Shown here piece by piece: positions 1 through 7,567 of a DNA stretch of 24,111 nt. The notes below the pieces were generated by a model. It ran no database searches. It was not told where the DNA came from and saw only the letters and a program-made list of their open reading frames with translations. This DNA comes from DATEDA01 sp035286595 (GTDB taxonomy: Bacteria; Pseudomonadota; Gammaproteobacteria; Burkholderiales; SG8-39), in assembly GCA_035286595.1 (NCBI GenBank), contig DATEDA010000066.1, positions 1 to 24,111 of the forward strand, in the 5' to 3' direction. Positions within the stretch are counted from its first letter, which is position 1, and every line of letters starts with the position of its first letter. The position numbers and the translations under genes are program-made.

Positions 1-195
1 AGTGTTGATCGTGATCCCGCGCGCCTTCTCCTCCGGCGCGTTGTCGATCTGCTCGTAGTTGCGCGCCTCGCCCCCGTACTTCTTCGCCAGAATGTGCGTC
101 ATCGCCGCCGTCAGCGTCGTCTTGCCGTGATCGACGTGCCCAATCGTGCCCACATTCACGTGCGGCTTGGTGCGCTCGAATTTGCTCTTTGACAT
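1..195 (-). CDS. tuf: Elongation factor Tu, N-terminal part (runs off the window)
   Basis: This is the first 65 codons of EF-Tu, the GTPase that carries aminoacyl-tRNA to the ribosome. It starts at the ATG at 195 and runs leftwards out of the window. The translation begins MSKSKFERTKPHVNVGTIGH and contains the P-loop GHVDHGKT at about residues 19-26, then the switch I segment EEKARGITINT at the window edge. It lies downstream of three tRNA genes on the same strand, the usual context of a proteobacterial tufB copy. An AAGG sequence before the ATG can act as a ribosome binding site. The only uncertainty is which tuf copy this is. Confidence 0.97.
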   Translation of the reverse strand, partial: MSKSKFERTKPHVNVGTIGHVDHGKTTLTAAMTHILAKKYGGEARNYEQIDNAPEEKARGITINT

Positions 196-253
196 GTCTC
201 GACTACCTTCGGGTCCTGGTCACCAAATCGAGGTCACTACGGTTGCGACTGGC

Positions 254-328
<75 letters not shown>

Positions 329-382
329 GAAATCCGTCCGGCTCCGGTCGATTCCTCACCCGCCGCGGCGCGAACCGGCGCA

Positions 383-456
383 TGGAGCGGGTGAAGGGAA
401 TCGAACCCTCGTCATAAGCTTGGAAGGCTTCTGCTCTACCATTGAGCTACACCCGC
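383..456 (-). tRNA. tRNA-Gly (anticodon TCC)
   Basis: The acceptor arms GCGGGTG and CACCCGC pair on the minus strand and CCA is encoded. The anticodon loop CTTCCAA gives TCC, which reads GGA and GGG. The T arm contains GGTTCGATTCC. The outermost pair of the anticodon stem is a G-A mismatch. It is the middle gene of the tRNA-tuf operon. Confidence 0.96.
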
Positions 457-537
457 TCATTTCCCTCACCTTCCGGGACCCGCCTTGGGCCGAGCGCGCA
501 TGAAGACTTCAATCAGACTTCAATCGCGGGGCATGCC

Positions 538-624
538 TGGTGGAGGGGGTAGGATTCGAACCTACGTAGGCGCATGGCCAACAGATTTACAGTCTGCCCC
601 CTTTAGCCGCTCGGGCACCCCTCC
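538..624 (-). tRNA. tRNA-Tyr (anticodon GTA)
   Basis: An 87-nt class II tRNA with a long variable arm, as expected for tRNA-Tyr. The acceptor arms GGAGGGG and CCCCTCC pair, followed by A and an encoded CCA. The anticodon loop is CTGTAAA, giving GTA. The T loop reads GGTTCGAATCC. It is the promoter-proximal gene of the tRNA-tuf operon; its 5' end lies 15 bp from the predicted -10 box. Confidence 0.97.
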
Positions 625-638
625 GAACGAAGCGCAAA

Positions 639-667
639 ATTATGGGGGATTTTCCCTGACGTGTCAA
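639..667 (-). promoter_or_regulatory. Sigma-70 promoter of the tRNA-Tyr/Gly/Thr-tuf operon
   Basis: On the minus strand TTGACA (667-662) is followed after exactly 17 bp by CATAAT (644-639). This is a near-consensus sigma-70 promoter. The predicted transcription start is near 632, a few bases before the 5' end of tRNA-Tyr. The local drop in GC content supports it. Confidence 0.85.
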
Positions 668-726
668 ACGTCTAGGGGCGGCGCCGACGGGCCGTGGCGG
701 TGGTTCCCGCCCTCCCCGACCCGCGG

Positions 727-756
727 TTGGGCCCCAGGTGCCCCGGCCGTTAGAAT
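727..756 (+). promoter_or_regulatory. Possible promoter for the metallo-beta-lactamase-fold gene
   Basis: TTGGGC (727-732) and TAGAAT (751-756) are separated by 18 bp and lie about 65 bp before the ATG at 820. The match is moderate and no other evidence supports it. The gap 625-819 otherwise holds only the divergent tRNA promoter. Confidence 0.35.
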
Positions 757-819
757 TCCCCCCTCGTCCGGCCCGGCTGCCGCCCCGGCCAACCGAATTC
801 CCGACCCGGAGCTCCGCCA

Positions 820-1770
820 ATGACCAAAGCGTTCGCCTCCCAGGCTGATCTCGCCGAGAAGCAGGTCACCTTCACCCGGCTTTCCGAGAACGCCTACGCG
901 TATACCACCGAAGGCGACCCGAACTCGGGCGTGGTCGTGGGCGACGACGCGGTCATGGTCGTCGACGCCCAGGCGACCCCGGCGATGGCAAAGGACGTGA
1001 TCCGCCATATCCGCACGGTCACGGACAAGCCGATCAAGTACGTCGTGCTCTCGCATTACCACGCCGTGCGGGTGCTCGGCGCCTCGGGGTACGGCGCCCG
1101 CGAGATCATCGCGAGCCAGACCACCTACGAGATGATCAAGGAGCGCGGCAAGGAGGACATGGACTCGGAGATCGGCCGGTTCCCGCGGCTCTTCCGCGGG
1201 GCCGAGGAAATCCCGGGGCTCACCTGGCCGACGATCACCTTCGACCGCGAGGCTACGGTCTGGATGGGGAAGCTCGAGGTCCGGCTCATCCACGTCGGCG
1301 CGGGCCACACGCGCGGCGACACGATCGTCTGGCTGCCGGCCCAGAAGGTGCTGTTCTCGGGCGATCTGGTCGAGTACAACGCCGGGATCTACACCGGCGA
1401 CGCGCATCTGCAGGTGTGGCCGGACACGCTGGAGCGGCTCCGCGCCCTCGGCCCGGAGCGGCTCGTGCCCGGCCGTGGACCGGCGCTCGCAACCGCCGCC
1501 GACTCGATCAAGGCGATCGAGTTCACGCAGAGCTTCGTCCGCCGGCTGTACGAGTGCGCCAAGGAAGGCGTGGCGGCGCGCAAGAGCCTCAGGCAGGTCT
1601 ACCAGGACGCCCGGACGCGCCTCGACCCGGTGTACGGCCAATACCCGATCTACGAGCACTGCATGCCGTTCGACGTCTCGCGCGCCTACGACGAGGCGAG
1701 CGGCATCGCCAACCCCCGCATCTGGACCGCCGAGCGCGACGTCGAAATGTGGCGCTCGCTCGAGAGCTGA
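820..1770 (+). CDS. Metallo-beta-lactamase-fold protein with a reduced metal site
   Basis: A 316-aa protein of the MBL fold, whose members are mostly zinc or iron hydrolases. The usual HxHxDH motif reads SHYHAVR at residues 78-84, so H79 and H81 are kept but Asp and the third His are replaced by V83 and R84. GHTRGD (162-167) supplies H163, and SGD (180-182) supplies the bridging D182. The last metal His, normally in PGHG, is R219 in PGRG. By comparison with glyoxalase II, all site-1 ligands are present and all non-bridging site-2 ligands are lost, so one metal at most is inferred. A GGAG at 808-811 supports the start at 820. It lies 91 bp before the oxidoreductase on the same strand. The substrate cannot be deduced; a thioester- or lactone-type substrate is only a guess. 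Confidence 0.88.
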   Translation: MTKAFASQADLAEKQVTFTRLSENAYAYTTEGDPNSGVVVGDDAVMVVDAQATPAMAKDVIRHIRTVTDKPIKYVVLSHYHAVRVLGASGYGAREIIASQTTYEMIKERGKEDMDSEIGRFPRLFRGAEEIPGLTWPTITFDREATVWMGKLEVRLIHVGAGHTRGDTIVWLPAQKVLFSGDLVEYNAGIYTGDAHLQVWPDTLERLRALGPERLVPGRGPALATAADSIKAIEFTQSFVRRLYECAKEGVAARKSLRQVYQDARTRLDPVYGQYPIYEHCMPFDVSRAYDEASGIANPRIWTAERDVEMWRSLES

Positions 1771-1861
1771 AGGAAACCAACGCGCGGCCGCGTGGTCTGT
1801 CACGCTGAGCGCAGCGTCACCCGCGCAGGCGCGCGACCGCTGCTAGTAGAATTGCCCGCCT

Positions 1862-4800
1862 ATGAACGCACCCGCTGACGCCTTGCGCGCGGTCACGCTC
1901 GACGACAAGTATTCCCTGGAACGCGGTCGGGTCTTTCTGACCGGGATCCAGGCCCTCGTCCGGCTACCGATCCTGCAGCGGCAGCGCGACGTAGCGGCCG
2001 GCCTCAACACCGCCGGGTTCGTGTCCGGCTACCGCGGCTCGCCGCTCGGCGGGCTCGACCAGGCGCTCTTCCGGGCCAAGAAGTTCCTCGACCGGCACCA
2101 CGTCGTCTTCCAGCCGGGCGTCAACGAGGACCTGGCGGCAACCGCGCTCTGGGGCAGCCAGCAGGTGAACCTCTTCCGCGGCGCGAAGTACGACGGCGTG
2201 TTCGGCCTGTGGTACGGCAAGGGGCCGGGCGTCGATCGCTGCGGCGACGTGTTCCGCCACGCCAACGCCGCCGGAACGTCGCGGCACGGCGGGGTCATCG
2301 TCTGCGCGGGCGACGATCACGCGGCGAAATCCTCGACCCTGCCGCATCAGACCGACCACGTCTTCAAGGCCGTGATGATGCCGGTGCTGTATCCGGCGTC
2401 CGTGCAGGAGTACCTCGATCTCGGCGTGCACGGCTACGCGATGTCGCGGTACTCGGGCTGCTGGGTCGCGTTCAAGTGCGTGACCGACATCGTGGAGAGC
2501 TCGGCCTCGGTGCACGTCGATCCGGACCGCATCCGGATCCGGCTTCCGACCGACGTCGCGCTGCCGCCCGACGGGCTGAACATCCGCTGGCCCGACCCGT
2601 TCCTCGTGCAGGAGGAGCGGCTCCTGCATCACAAGCTCTACGCCGCGCTCGCCTACTGTCGTGCGAACGACCTCAACCGCGTCGTCATCGACAGCCCGCG
2701 CGCGCGGCTCGGCATCATCACCTCCGGCAAGGCGTACATGGACGTGCGCCAGGCGCTCGAGGACCTCGGCATCGACGACCGGCTCGCCGCCGAGATCGGG
2801 CTGCGCGTCTACAAGTGCGGCATGATCTGGCCGCTCGAGTCGGAGGGGGTGCGCCGCTTCGCCCAGGGGCTCGAGGAGATCCTGGTCGTCGAGGAGAAGC
2901 GGCAGTTCATCGAGTACCAGCTCAAGGAGGAGCTCTACAACTGGCGCGAGGACGTTCGTCCGCGCGTCGTCGGCAAGTTCGACGAGAAGGGCGAATGGGC
3001 GTTCCCGCACAGCCAGTGGCTGCTGCCGGCCGCCAACGAGCTCTCGCCCGGGATCGTCGCCAGGGCGATCGCGTCGCGCATCGCGCGCTTCTACACCTCC
3101 GACCGCATCAAGGCGCGGCTCGCCTTCCTCGAGGCGAAGGAGAAGGCGCTCGCGCAGCCGCGCATCACGGTGCAGCGCGTCCCGTACTTCTGCTCCGGGT
3201 GCCCCCACAACACGTCGACGCGCGTCCCGGAGGGCAGCCGCGCGACCGCCGGCATCGGCTGCCACTTCATGGCGGTGTGGATGGATCGCAGCACCGCGAC
3301 CTTCAGCCACATGGGCGGCGAGGGCGTCGCGTGGATCGGCCAGGCGCCGTTCACCGAGGAGCGCCACATCTTCGCCAACCTGGGGGACGGCACCTATTAC
3401 CACTCGGGTTTGCTCGCCATCCGCGCCGCCGTCGCGGCGAAGGCGCCGATGACCTACAAGATCCTCTACAACGACGCGGTCGCCATGACCGGCGGGCAGC
3501 GCGTCGACGGCCCGCTCAGCGTACCGATGATCGTCAGCCAGGTCGCGGCCGAAGGTGTCGAGAAGATCGTCATCGTCACCGACGAGCCGGAGAAGTATCA
3601 CGGCGTCGCCCTCAAGCCGGCGGTGCCGGTGCGGCATCGCGACGACCTCGACCTCGTCCAGCGGGAGCTGCGCGAGTACCCCGGCGTCTCGATCCTCGTC
3701 TACGACCAGACCTGCGCCGCCGAGAAGCGCCGCCGCCGCAAGCGCGGCACGTTCCCCGATCCGCAGAAGCGCGCGTTCATCAACGAGCTCGTCTGCGAGG
3801 GCTGCGGCGACTGCAGCGTGCAGTCGAACTGCGTGTCCGTGGAGCCGCTCGAGACCGAGTTCGGCCGGAAGCGATCGATCAACCAGTCCTCGTGCAACAA
3901 GGACTACTCGTGCGTGAAGGGGTTCTGCCCGAGCTTCGTGACCGTCGAGGGCGGGCGCGTGCGCCGCGGCAAGGCGCTCGCCGAAGGCGCGGACGGATGG
4001 CCGCCACTCCCCGAGCCGGTGCCGGCGTCGGCCGACCGGCCCAACGGCATCCTCGTCACCGGCATCGGCGGCACCGGCGTGATCACGGTCGGCGCGCTGC
4101 TCGGCATGGCGGCGCACATCGAGGGCAAGGGCGTCAGCGTCCTCGACATGACCGGGCTCGCGCAGAAGAACGGGGCGGTGATGTCGCACGTGCGGATCGC
4201 GCAGCGGCCCGAGGACATCCACGCGGTGCGCATCGCCGCCGGCGAAGCGGACTGCGTCATCGGCTGCGACATGGTGGTCGCTGCCGGCGCCGAGGCGCAG
4301 TCGAAGATGCAAGCGGGCCACACGCGGCTCGTGATCAACAGCGCCGAGGTGCCGACCGCCGAGTTCACCCGCAACCCGAACTGGCTGTTCCCCGGAGCCG
4401 ATATGCAGTCGGAGCTGAAGGCGGCGGTGGGTGCCGCCAACGCCGAGTTCGTCGACGCGACGCGGCTCGCCACCGCGCTGATGGGCGATGCGATCGCGAC
4501 CAATCCGTTCATGCTCGGGTTCGCGTACCAGAAGGGCCTCGTGCCCGTCTCCGCCGCCGCGATCGAGCGCGCGATCGAGCTGAACGGCGTCGCGGTCGAG
4601 GCGAACAAGCAGAGCTTCCTCTGGGGTCGCCGCGCCGCGCACGAGCCTGCGCGGGTCGAGAAGGTCGCGACGCCCGCCGAGATCATCCCGATCTCGCAGC
4701 ACCTCTCGCGCTCGCTCGACGAGCTGATCGCGCGCCGCGCCGAGTTCCTGACCGACTATCAGGACGCCGCGTACGCCGGCCGCTACCGGGCGCTCGTGAG

Positions 4801-5365
4801 CCGCGTCCGGCAGATCGAGGGCGATCGGGGCCTCGGCGCGAAGCTCACCGAGGCGGTCGCACGCTACTTCTTCAAGCTCATGGCGTACAAGGACGAGTAC
4901 GAGGTCGCCCGCCTCTTCACCCGGCCGGAGTTCAAGCAGCGCCTGCAGGCGGCGTTCGAGGGCGACTACTCGGTCAAGTTCCACCTCGCACCGCCGATCC
5001 TCGCGAAGCCGGACCCGGTGACCGGCGTGCCGCGGAAGCGCGAGTTCGGACCTTGGGTGATGACCGCGTTCAAGGTGCTCGCAAAGCTGCGCGGCCTCCG
5101 GGGCACGGCGCTCGACGTCTTCGGCCGGACCGAGGAGCGCCAGATGGAGCGGCAGCTGATCGTCGACTACGAGAAGACGGTCGACGACCTCCTCGCGAAG
5201 CTCGACCGCGACAACCACGCGACGGCAGTAGCAATCGCCAGCGTTCCCGACGAGATCCGTGGCTACGGTCACATCAAGCTGCGCACGCTGAAGACCGCGA
5301 AGGCGAACGAGGCCGATCTGCTGGCCGCGTTCCGCTCGCCCCGGTCGCCCGCAAAAGCGGCGTGA
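1862..5365 (+). CDS. Fused indolepyruvate ferredoxin oxidoreductase family protein
   Basis: An 1167-aa thiamine-diphosphate enzyme that oxidatively decarboxylates aryl- or other 2-oxo acids to acyl-CoA with ferredoxin as acceptor. It combines the chains that are separate IorA and IorB in archaea. The N-terminal third is the pyrimidine-binding part. FCSGC lies at 443-447. The ThDP motif GDG (508-510) is followed by N537. A ferredoxin-like cysteine cluster has C645, C648, C651 and C657, then C678, C684 and C689. The gamma domain starts near residue 732 with VTGIGGTGVI. The C-terminal part from about 948 is the alpha-helical extension (DUF6537-like) typical of the proteobacterial form. Its stop overlaps the next start by 4 bp. 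There is no Shine-Dalgarno before the ATG. No separate ferredoxin gene is seen nearby. The exact substrate is unknown. Confidence 0.93.
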   Translation: MNAPADALRAVTLDDKYSLERGRVFLTGIQALVRLPILQRQRDVAAGLNTAGFVSGYRGSPLGGLDQALFRAKKFLDRHHVVFQPGVNEDLAATALWGSQQVNLFRGAKYDGVFGLWYGKGPGVDRCGDVFRHANAAGTSRHGGVIVCAGDDHAAKSSTLPHQTDHVFKAVMMPVLYPASVQEYLDLGVHGYAMSRYSGCWVAFKCVTDIVESSASVHVDPDRIRIRLPTDVALPPDGLNIRWPDPFLVQEERLLHHKLYAALAYCRANDLNRVVIDSPRARLGIITSGKAYMDVRQALEDLGIDDRLAAEIGLRVYKCGMIWPLESEGVRRFAQGLEEILVVEEKRQFIEYQLKEELYNWREDVRPRVVGKFDEKGEWAFPHSQWLLPAANELSPGIVARAIASRIARFYTSDRIKARLAFLEAKEKALAQPRITVQRVPYFCSGCPHNTSTRVPEGSRATAGIGCHFMAVWMDRSTATFSHMGGEGVAWIGQAPFTEERHIFANLGDGTYYHSGLLAIRAAVAAKAPMTYKILYNDAVAMTGGQRVDGPLSVPMIVSQVAAEGVEKIVIVTDEPEKYHGVALKPAVPVRHRDDLDLVQRELREYPGVSILVYDQTCAAEKRRRRKRGTFPDPQKRAFINELVCEGCGDCSVQSNCVSVEPLETEFGRKRSINQSSCNKDYSCVKGFCPSFVTVEGGRVRRGKALAEGADGWPPLPEPVPASADRPNGILVTGIGGTGVITVGALLGMAAHIEGKGVSVLDMTGLAQKNGAVMSHVRIAQRPEDIHAVRIAAGEADCVIGCDMVVAAGAEAQSKMQAGHTRLVINSAEVPTAEFTRNPNWLFPGADMQSELKAAVGAANAEFVDATRLATALMGDAIATNPFMLGFAYQKGLVPVSAAAIERAIELNGVAVEANKQSFLWGRRAAHEPARVEKVATPAEIIPISQHLSRSLDELIARRAEFLTDYQDAAYAGRYRALVSRVRQIEGDRGLGAKLTEAVARYFFKLMAYKDEYEVARLFTRPEFKQRLQAAFEGDYSVKFHLAPPILAKPDPVTGVPRKREFGPWVMTAFKVLAKLRGLRGTALDVFGRTEERQMERQLIVDYEKTVDDLLAKLDRDNHATAVAIASVPDEIRGYGHIKLRTLKTAKANEADLLAAFRSPRSPAKAA

Positions 5366-5775
5366 GCGCGATCCCGCCCGGCTTCACGGAGCTCGACCCG
5401 ACGAGCCCCTTTCACGAGCTGGTCGGCCCGCTCTACGAGAAGCGCGAGGGTGGTGCGGTCACGATCGGGCTGCCGGTTGCGGAAAAGCACAAGAACCGCC
5501 GCGGCATCGTCCACGGCGGCATGGTCTGCACCCTCGCCGATTTCGCGATGGGGCATGCGGCGAGCACCGCCACCGGCGCCCCGCGCAAGCTCGTGACGAC
5601 CACCCTCTCGGTCGACTTCGCGGGCAACGCCCGGCCGGGCGACTGGATCGAGGCGCGCATCGACGTCATGCGGCCGGGCAACCGCGTCGCCTTCGTCAAC
5701 TGCTTCGTCTACCACGGCGCCGACCGGATCGCCCGCGCGAGCGCCACCTTCCAGATCCTCAGGCCGGACGAGTAA
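5362..5775 (+). CDS. PaaI-type hotdog-fold thioesterase
   Basis: A 137-aa single hotdog domain that probably hydrolyses acyl- or aryl-CoA thioesters. The motif HGGMVCTLADFAMGHA begins at H51; the HGG turn and D60 on the central helix match the PaaI/YdiI active-site pattern. I chose the GTG at 5362 because it overlaps the oxidoreductase stop codon as GTGA, a sign of translational coupling, and gives a family-typical length. Placed after an acyl-CoA-forming oxidoreductase, it may release CoA from over-accumulated products, as PaaI does in phenylacetate catabolism. That role is an inference from position. Confidence 0.88.
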   Translation: MSAIPPGFTELDPTSPFHELVGPLYEKREGGAVTIGLPVAEKHKNRRGIVHGGMVCTLADFAMGHAASTATGAPRKLVTTTLSVDFAGNARPGDWIEARIDVMRPGNRVAFVNCFVYHGADRIARASATFQILRPDE

Positions 5776-5783
5776 GGCCGGTC

Positions 5784-5819
5784 TGGGCGCGATACCGGCT
5801 TCGCGGTATCGTAGCGCCC
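5784..5819 (+). other. Intercistronic hairpin
   Basis: CGATACCG (5790-5797) and CGGTATCG (5804-5811) form a perfect 8-bp stem with loop GCTTCG. Flanking GGGCGC and GCGCCC can extend it with a small bulge. There is no T tract after it on the plus strand, so it is more likely an mRNA-processing or stability hairpin, or a weak terminator, between the thioesterase and SDR genes. Confidence 0.45.
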
Positions 5820-5841
5820 TCGCGACCCCGCTCGATCCGCA

Positions 5842-6594
5842 ATGGACCTTCTGATCTCCGGCAAGACCGCGCTCGTCACTGGTGCGAGCGCGGGCATCGG
5901 CCGCGGCATCGCACTCGCGCTGGGCGCCGAACGTGTGCGGCTCGCGATCACCGCGCGCCGCGCGGACCGCCTCGAGGAGGTCGCTCGCGAGATCGTCGCG
6001 CGCGGCGGCCACGCACCCGTCATCATCGAAGCGGACTTCATGCGCGAGGACGCGCCGCAGAAAATCGCGGACGCAGCCCTCGCCGGTCTCGGCCCGGTCG
6101 AGATCCTGGTCAACAACGCCGGCGGCAGCCGCAAGTTCGACCTCGACTCGACCGAGGAGCAGTGGCAGGAGGCGCTGACGCTCAACTTCACGCGGCAGCG
6201 GCAGCTCGCGCAACGGCTGCTGCCGCAGATGATCGAGCGGCGCTGGGGCCGGATCGTCAACATCACCGGCAAGTCCGAGCCGGAAGGCCTCAACGGCGCG
6301 TTCTGCGCCAAGGCCGCGATGCACTCGTGGGCGAAGGGCCTCTCGCGCGAGGTCGGAAAGCACGGGATCACCGTCAACTCGGTCCCGCCGGGTCGCATCA
6401 TGAGCGAGCAGATCCTGCGCAACTACTCGCCCGACTACCGCAAGTGGCAGTCCGAGCACGAGATCCCCGTCGGCGAGTACGGCCAGCCCGAGGACATCGC
6501 GCACCTGGTCTGCTTCCTCGCGTCGCCGCTCGCGCGCTACATCACCGGCGTGGTGATCCCCGTCGACGGCGGATTGCGGCGCTATCAATTCTGA
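5842..6594 (+). CDS. SDR-family protein lacking the catalytic Tyr
   Basis: A 250-aa short-chain dehydrogenase/reductase fold. The cofactor motif TGASAGIG is at residues 14-21. R38 and R39, just after strand beta2 (ITARRAD), suggest NADP preference. NNAG is at 91-94. The YxxxK position reads AFCAK (153-157), so K157 is kept but the catalytic Tyr is Ala, and the Ser position is T142 or G143. After strand beta6 it has NSVPPGRIMSEQ instead of the common NAVAPG. It ends with the usual ITGVVIPVDGG. The start lacks a strong ribosome binding site. It lies 12 bp before the binding-protein gene. It may use a different chemistry or act as a non-catalytic partner; the substrate is unknown. Confidence 0.87.
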   Translation: MDLLISGKTALVTGASAGIGRGIALALGAERVRLAITARRADRLEEVAREIVARGGHAPVIIEADFMREDAPQKIADAALAGLGPVEILVNNAGGSRKFDLDSTEEQWQEALTLNFTRQRQLAQRLLPQMIERRWGRIVNITGKSEPEGLNGAFCAKAAMHSWAKGLSREVGKHGITVNSVPPGRIMSEQILRNYSPDYRKWQSEHEIPVGEYGQPEDIAHLVCFLASPLARYITGVVIPVDGGLRRYQF

Positions 6595-6606
6595 GGAGAG
6601 AGGTCC

Positions 6607-7563
6607 ATGCGATTCATCGTCGCCCTCGTCGCCGGCGCGATCGCGCTGGCCGCCGAAGCCCAGCCCTACCCGTCCAAGCCGATCCGCCTGGTCGTGCCGT
6701 TCGCGCCGGGCGGAAGCTCGTCGATCGTCGCGCGCGTCGTGGGCGCCGAGATGTCGAAGGAGCTCGGACAGCAGATCGTGATCGACAACAAGCCCGGCGG
6801 CGGGGGCAACGTCGCGATGCTCGAGGTCGCACGCGCCGACCCCGACGGCTACACGCTCATCATCGGCCACATCGGAACGCTGGCGGTGAACCCGTTCATC
6901 TTCTCGAAGCTGCCGTTCGACGTGAACAAGGACTTCGTCGCGGTGTCCCTGCTCACGAAGGTGCCCAACATCTTCGTGGTCAACGCGAACGTGCCGGCGA
7001 AGGACCTCGCCGGGTTCATCGCGCTCGCGCGGGCGAAGCCGGGCCAGCTGAACTACGGCTCGGCGGGCAACGGCAGCGCGGGGCACCTCGCCTTCGAGTA
7101 CCTGAAGCTCGTGGCGAAGGTCGACGTGACGCATGTCCCGTACAAGGGGACCGGGCCGCAGCTCACGGACCTGCTCGCCGGGCGCACCGACGCGTCCTCG
7201 GCCGGCACGCCACCGCTGCTTCCGCACATCAAGGCCGGGAAGCTTCGTGCCATCGCGGTCGGCACGCCGCAGCGGATCGCGGTGCTCCCGGACGTCGGAA
7301 CGGTCGCCGAGCAGGGCTTCCCGGGCTTCGAGACCTCGCAGTGGTACGGCATCATCGCGCCGGCGAAGACCCCCGACGCGGTGGTGAGGCGACTGAGCGC
7401 GGAAGCCGCGAAGGCGGTGAAAACGCAGCCGGTGCTCGAGCGCTTCGCCGCCGACAGCGCGCTCGCCGTCGGGTCGACGCCGGCCGAGTTCTCCGAGTTC
7501 ATCCGGGAGGAGCAGACGCGCTGGAGCGAAGTGATCCGCAAGGCCGGGGTCAGGGTGGAGTGA
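6607..7563 (+). CDS. Bug-family tripartite tricarboxylate transporter substrate-binding protein
   Basis: A 318-aa periplasmic solute receptor of the TctC/Bug family, which binds carboxylates and often other small acids. Residues 1-18 form a signal peptide ending AEA before QPYPSKPIRLVVPFAPGG, the family's N-terminal strand and first ligand loop. The second loop NYGSAGNGSAGHL and the segment VDVTHVPYKGTGPQLTDLLAG are also classic. A strong ribosome binding site, GAGGAGAGAGG, precedes the ATG. TctA and TctB membrane subunits are not in the window, so it must share a transporter encoded elsewhere or act as a sensor, as is common in Burkholderiales. The neighbouring TcuA-like gene makes a di- or tricarboxylate ligand plausible. 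Confidence 0.93.
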   Translation: MRFIVALVAGAIALAAEAQPYPSKPIRLVVPFAPGGSSSIVARVVGAEMSKELGQQIVIDNKPGGGGNVAMLEVARADPDGYTLIIGHIGTLAVNPFIFSKLPFDVNKDFVAVSLLTKVPNIFVVNANVPAKDLAGFIALARAKPGQLNYGSAGNGSAGHLAFEYLKLVAKVDVTHVPYKGTGPQLTDLLAGRTDASSAGTPPLLPHIKAGKLRAIAVGTPQRIAVLPDVGTVAEQGFPGFETSQWYGIIAPAKTPDAVVRRLSAEAAKAVKTQPVLERFAADSALAVGSTPAEFSEFIREEQTRWSEVIRKAGVRVE

Positions 7564-7567
7564 CCGG

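Noticed and set aside
1964..5272. An 1102-aa open frame on the minus strand opposite the oxidoreductase gene
   Set aside because: It is Arg-, Asp- and Leu-rich low-information sequence produced by strong third-position GC bias. The plus strand carries clear ThDP and Fe-S motifs. The same applies to the long frames opposite 664-1803, 5269-7227 and 7550-9310.
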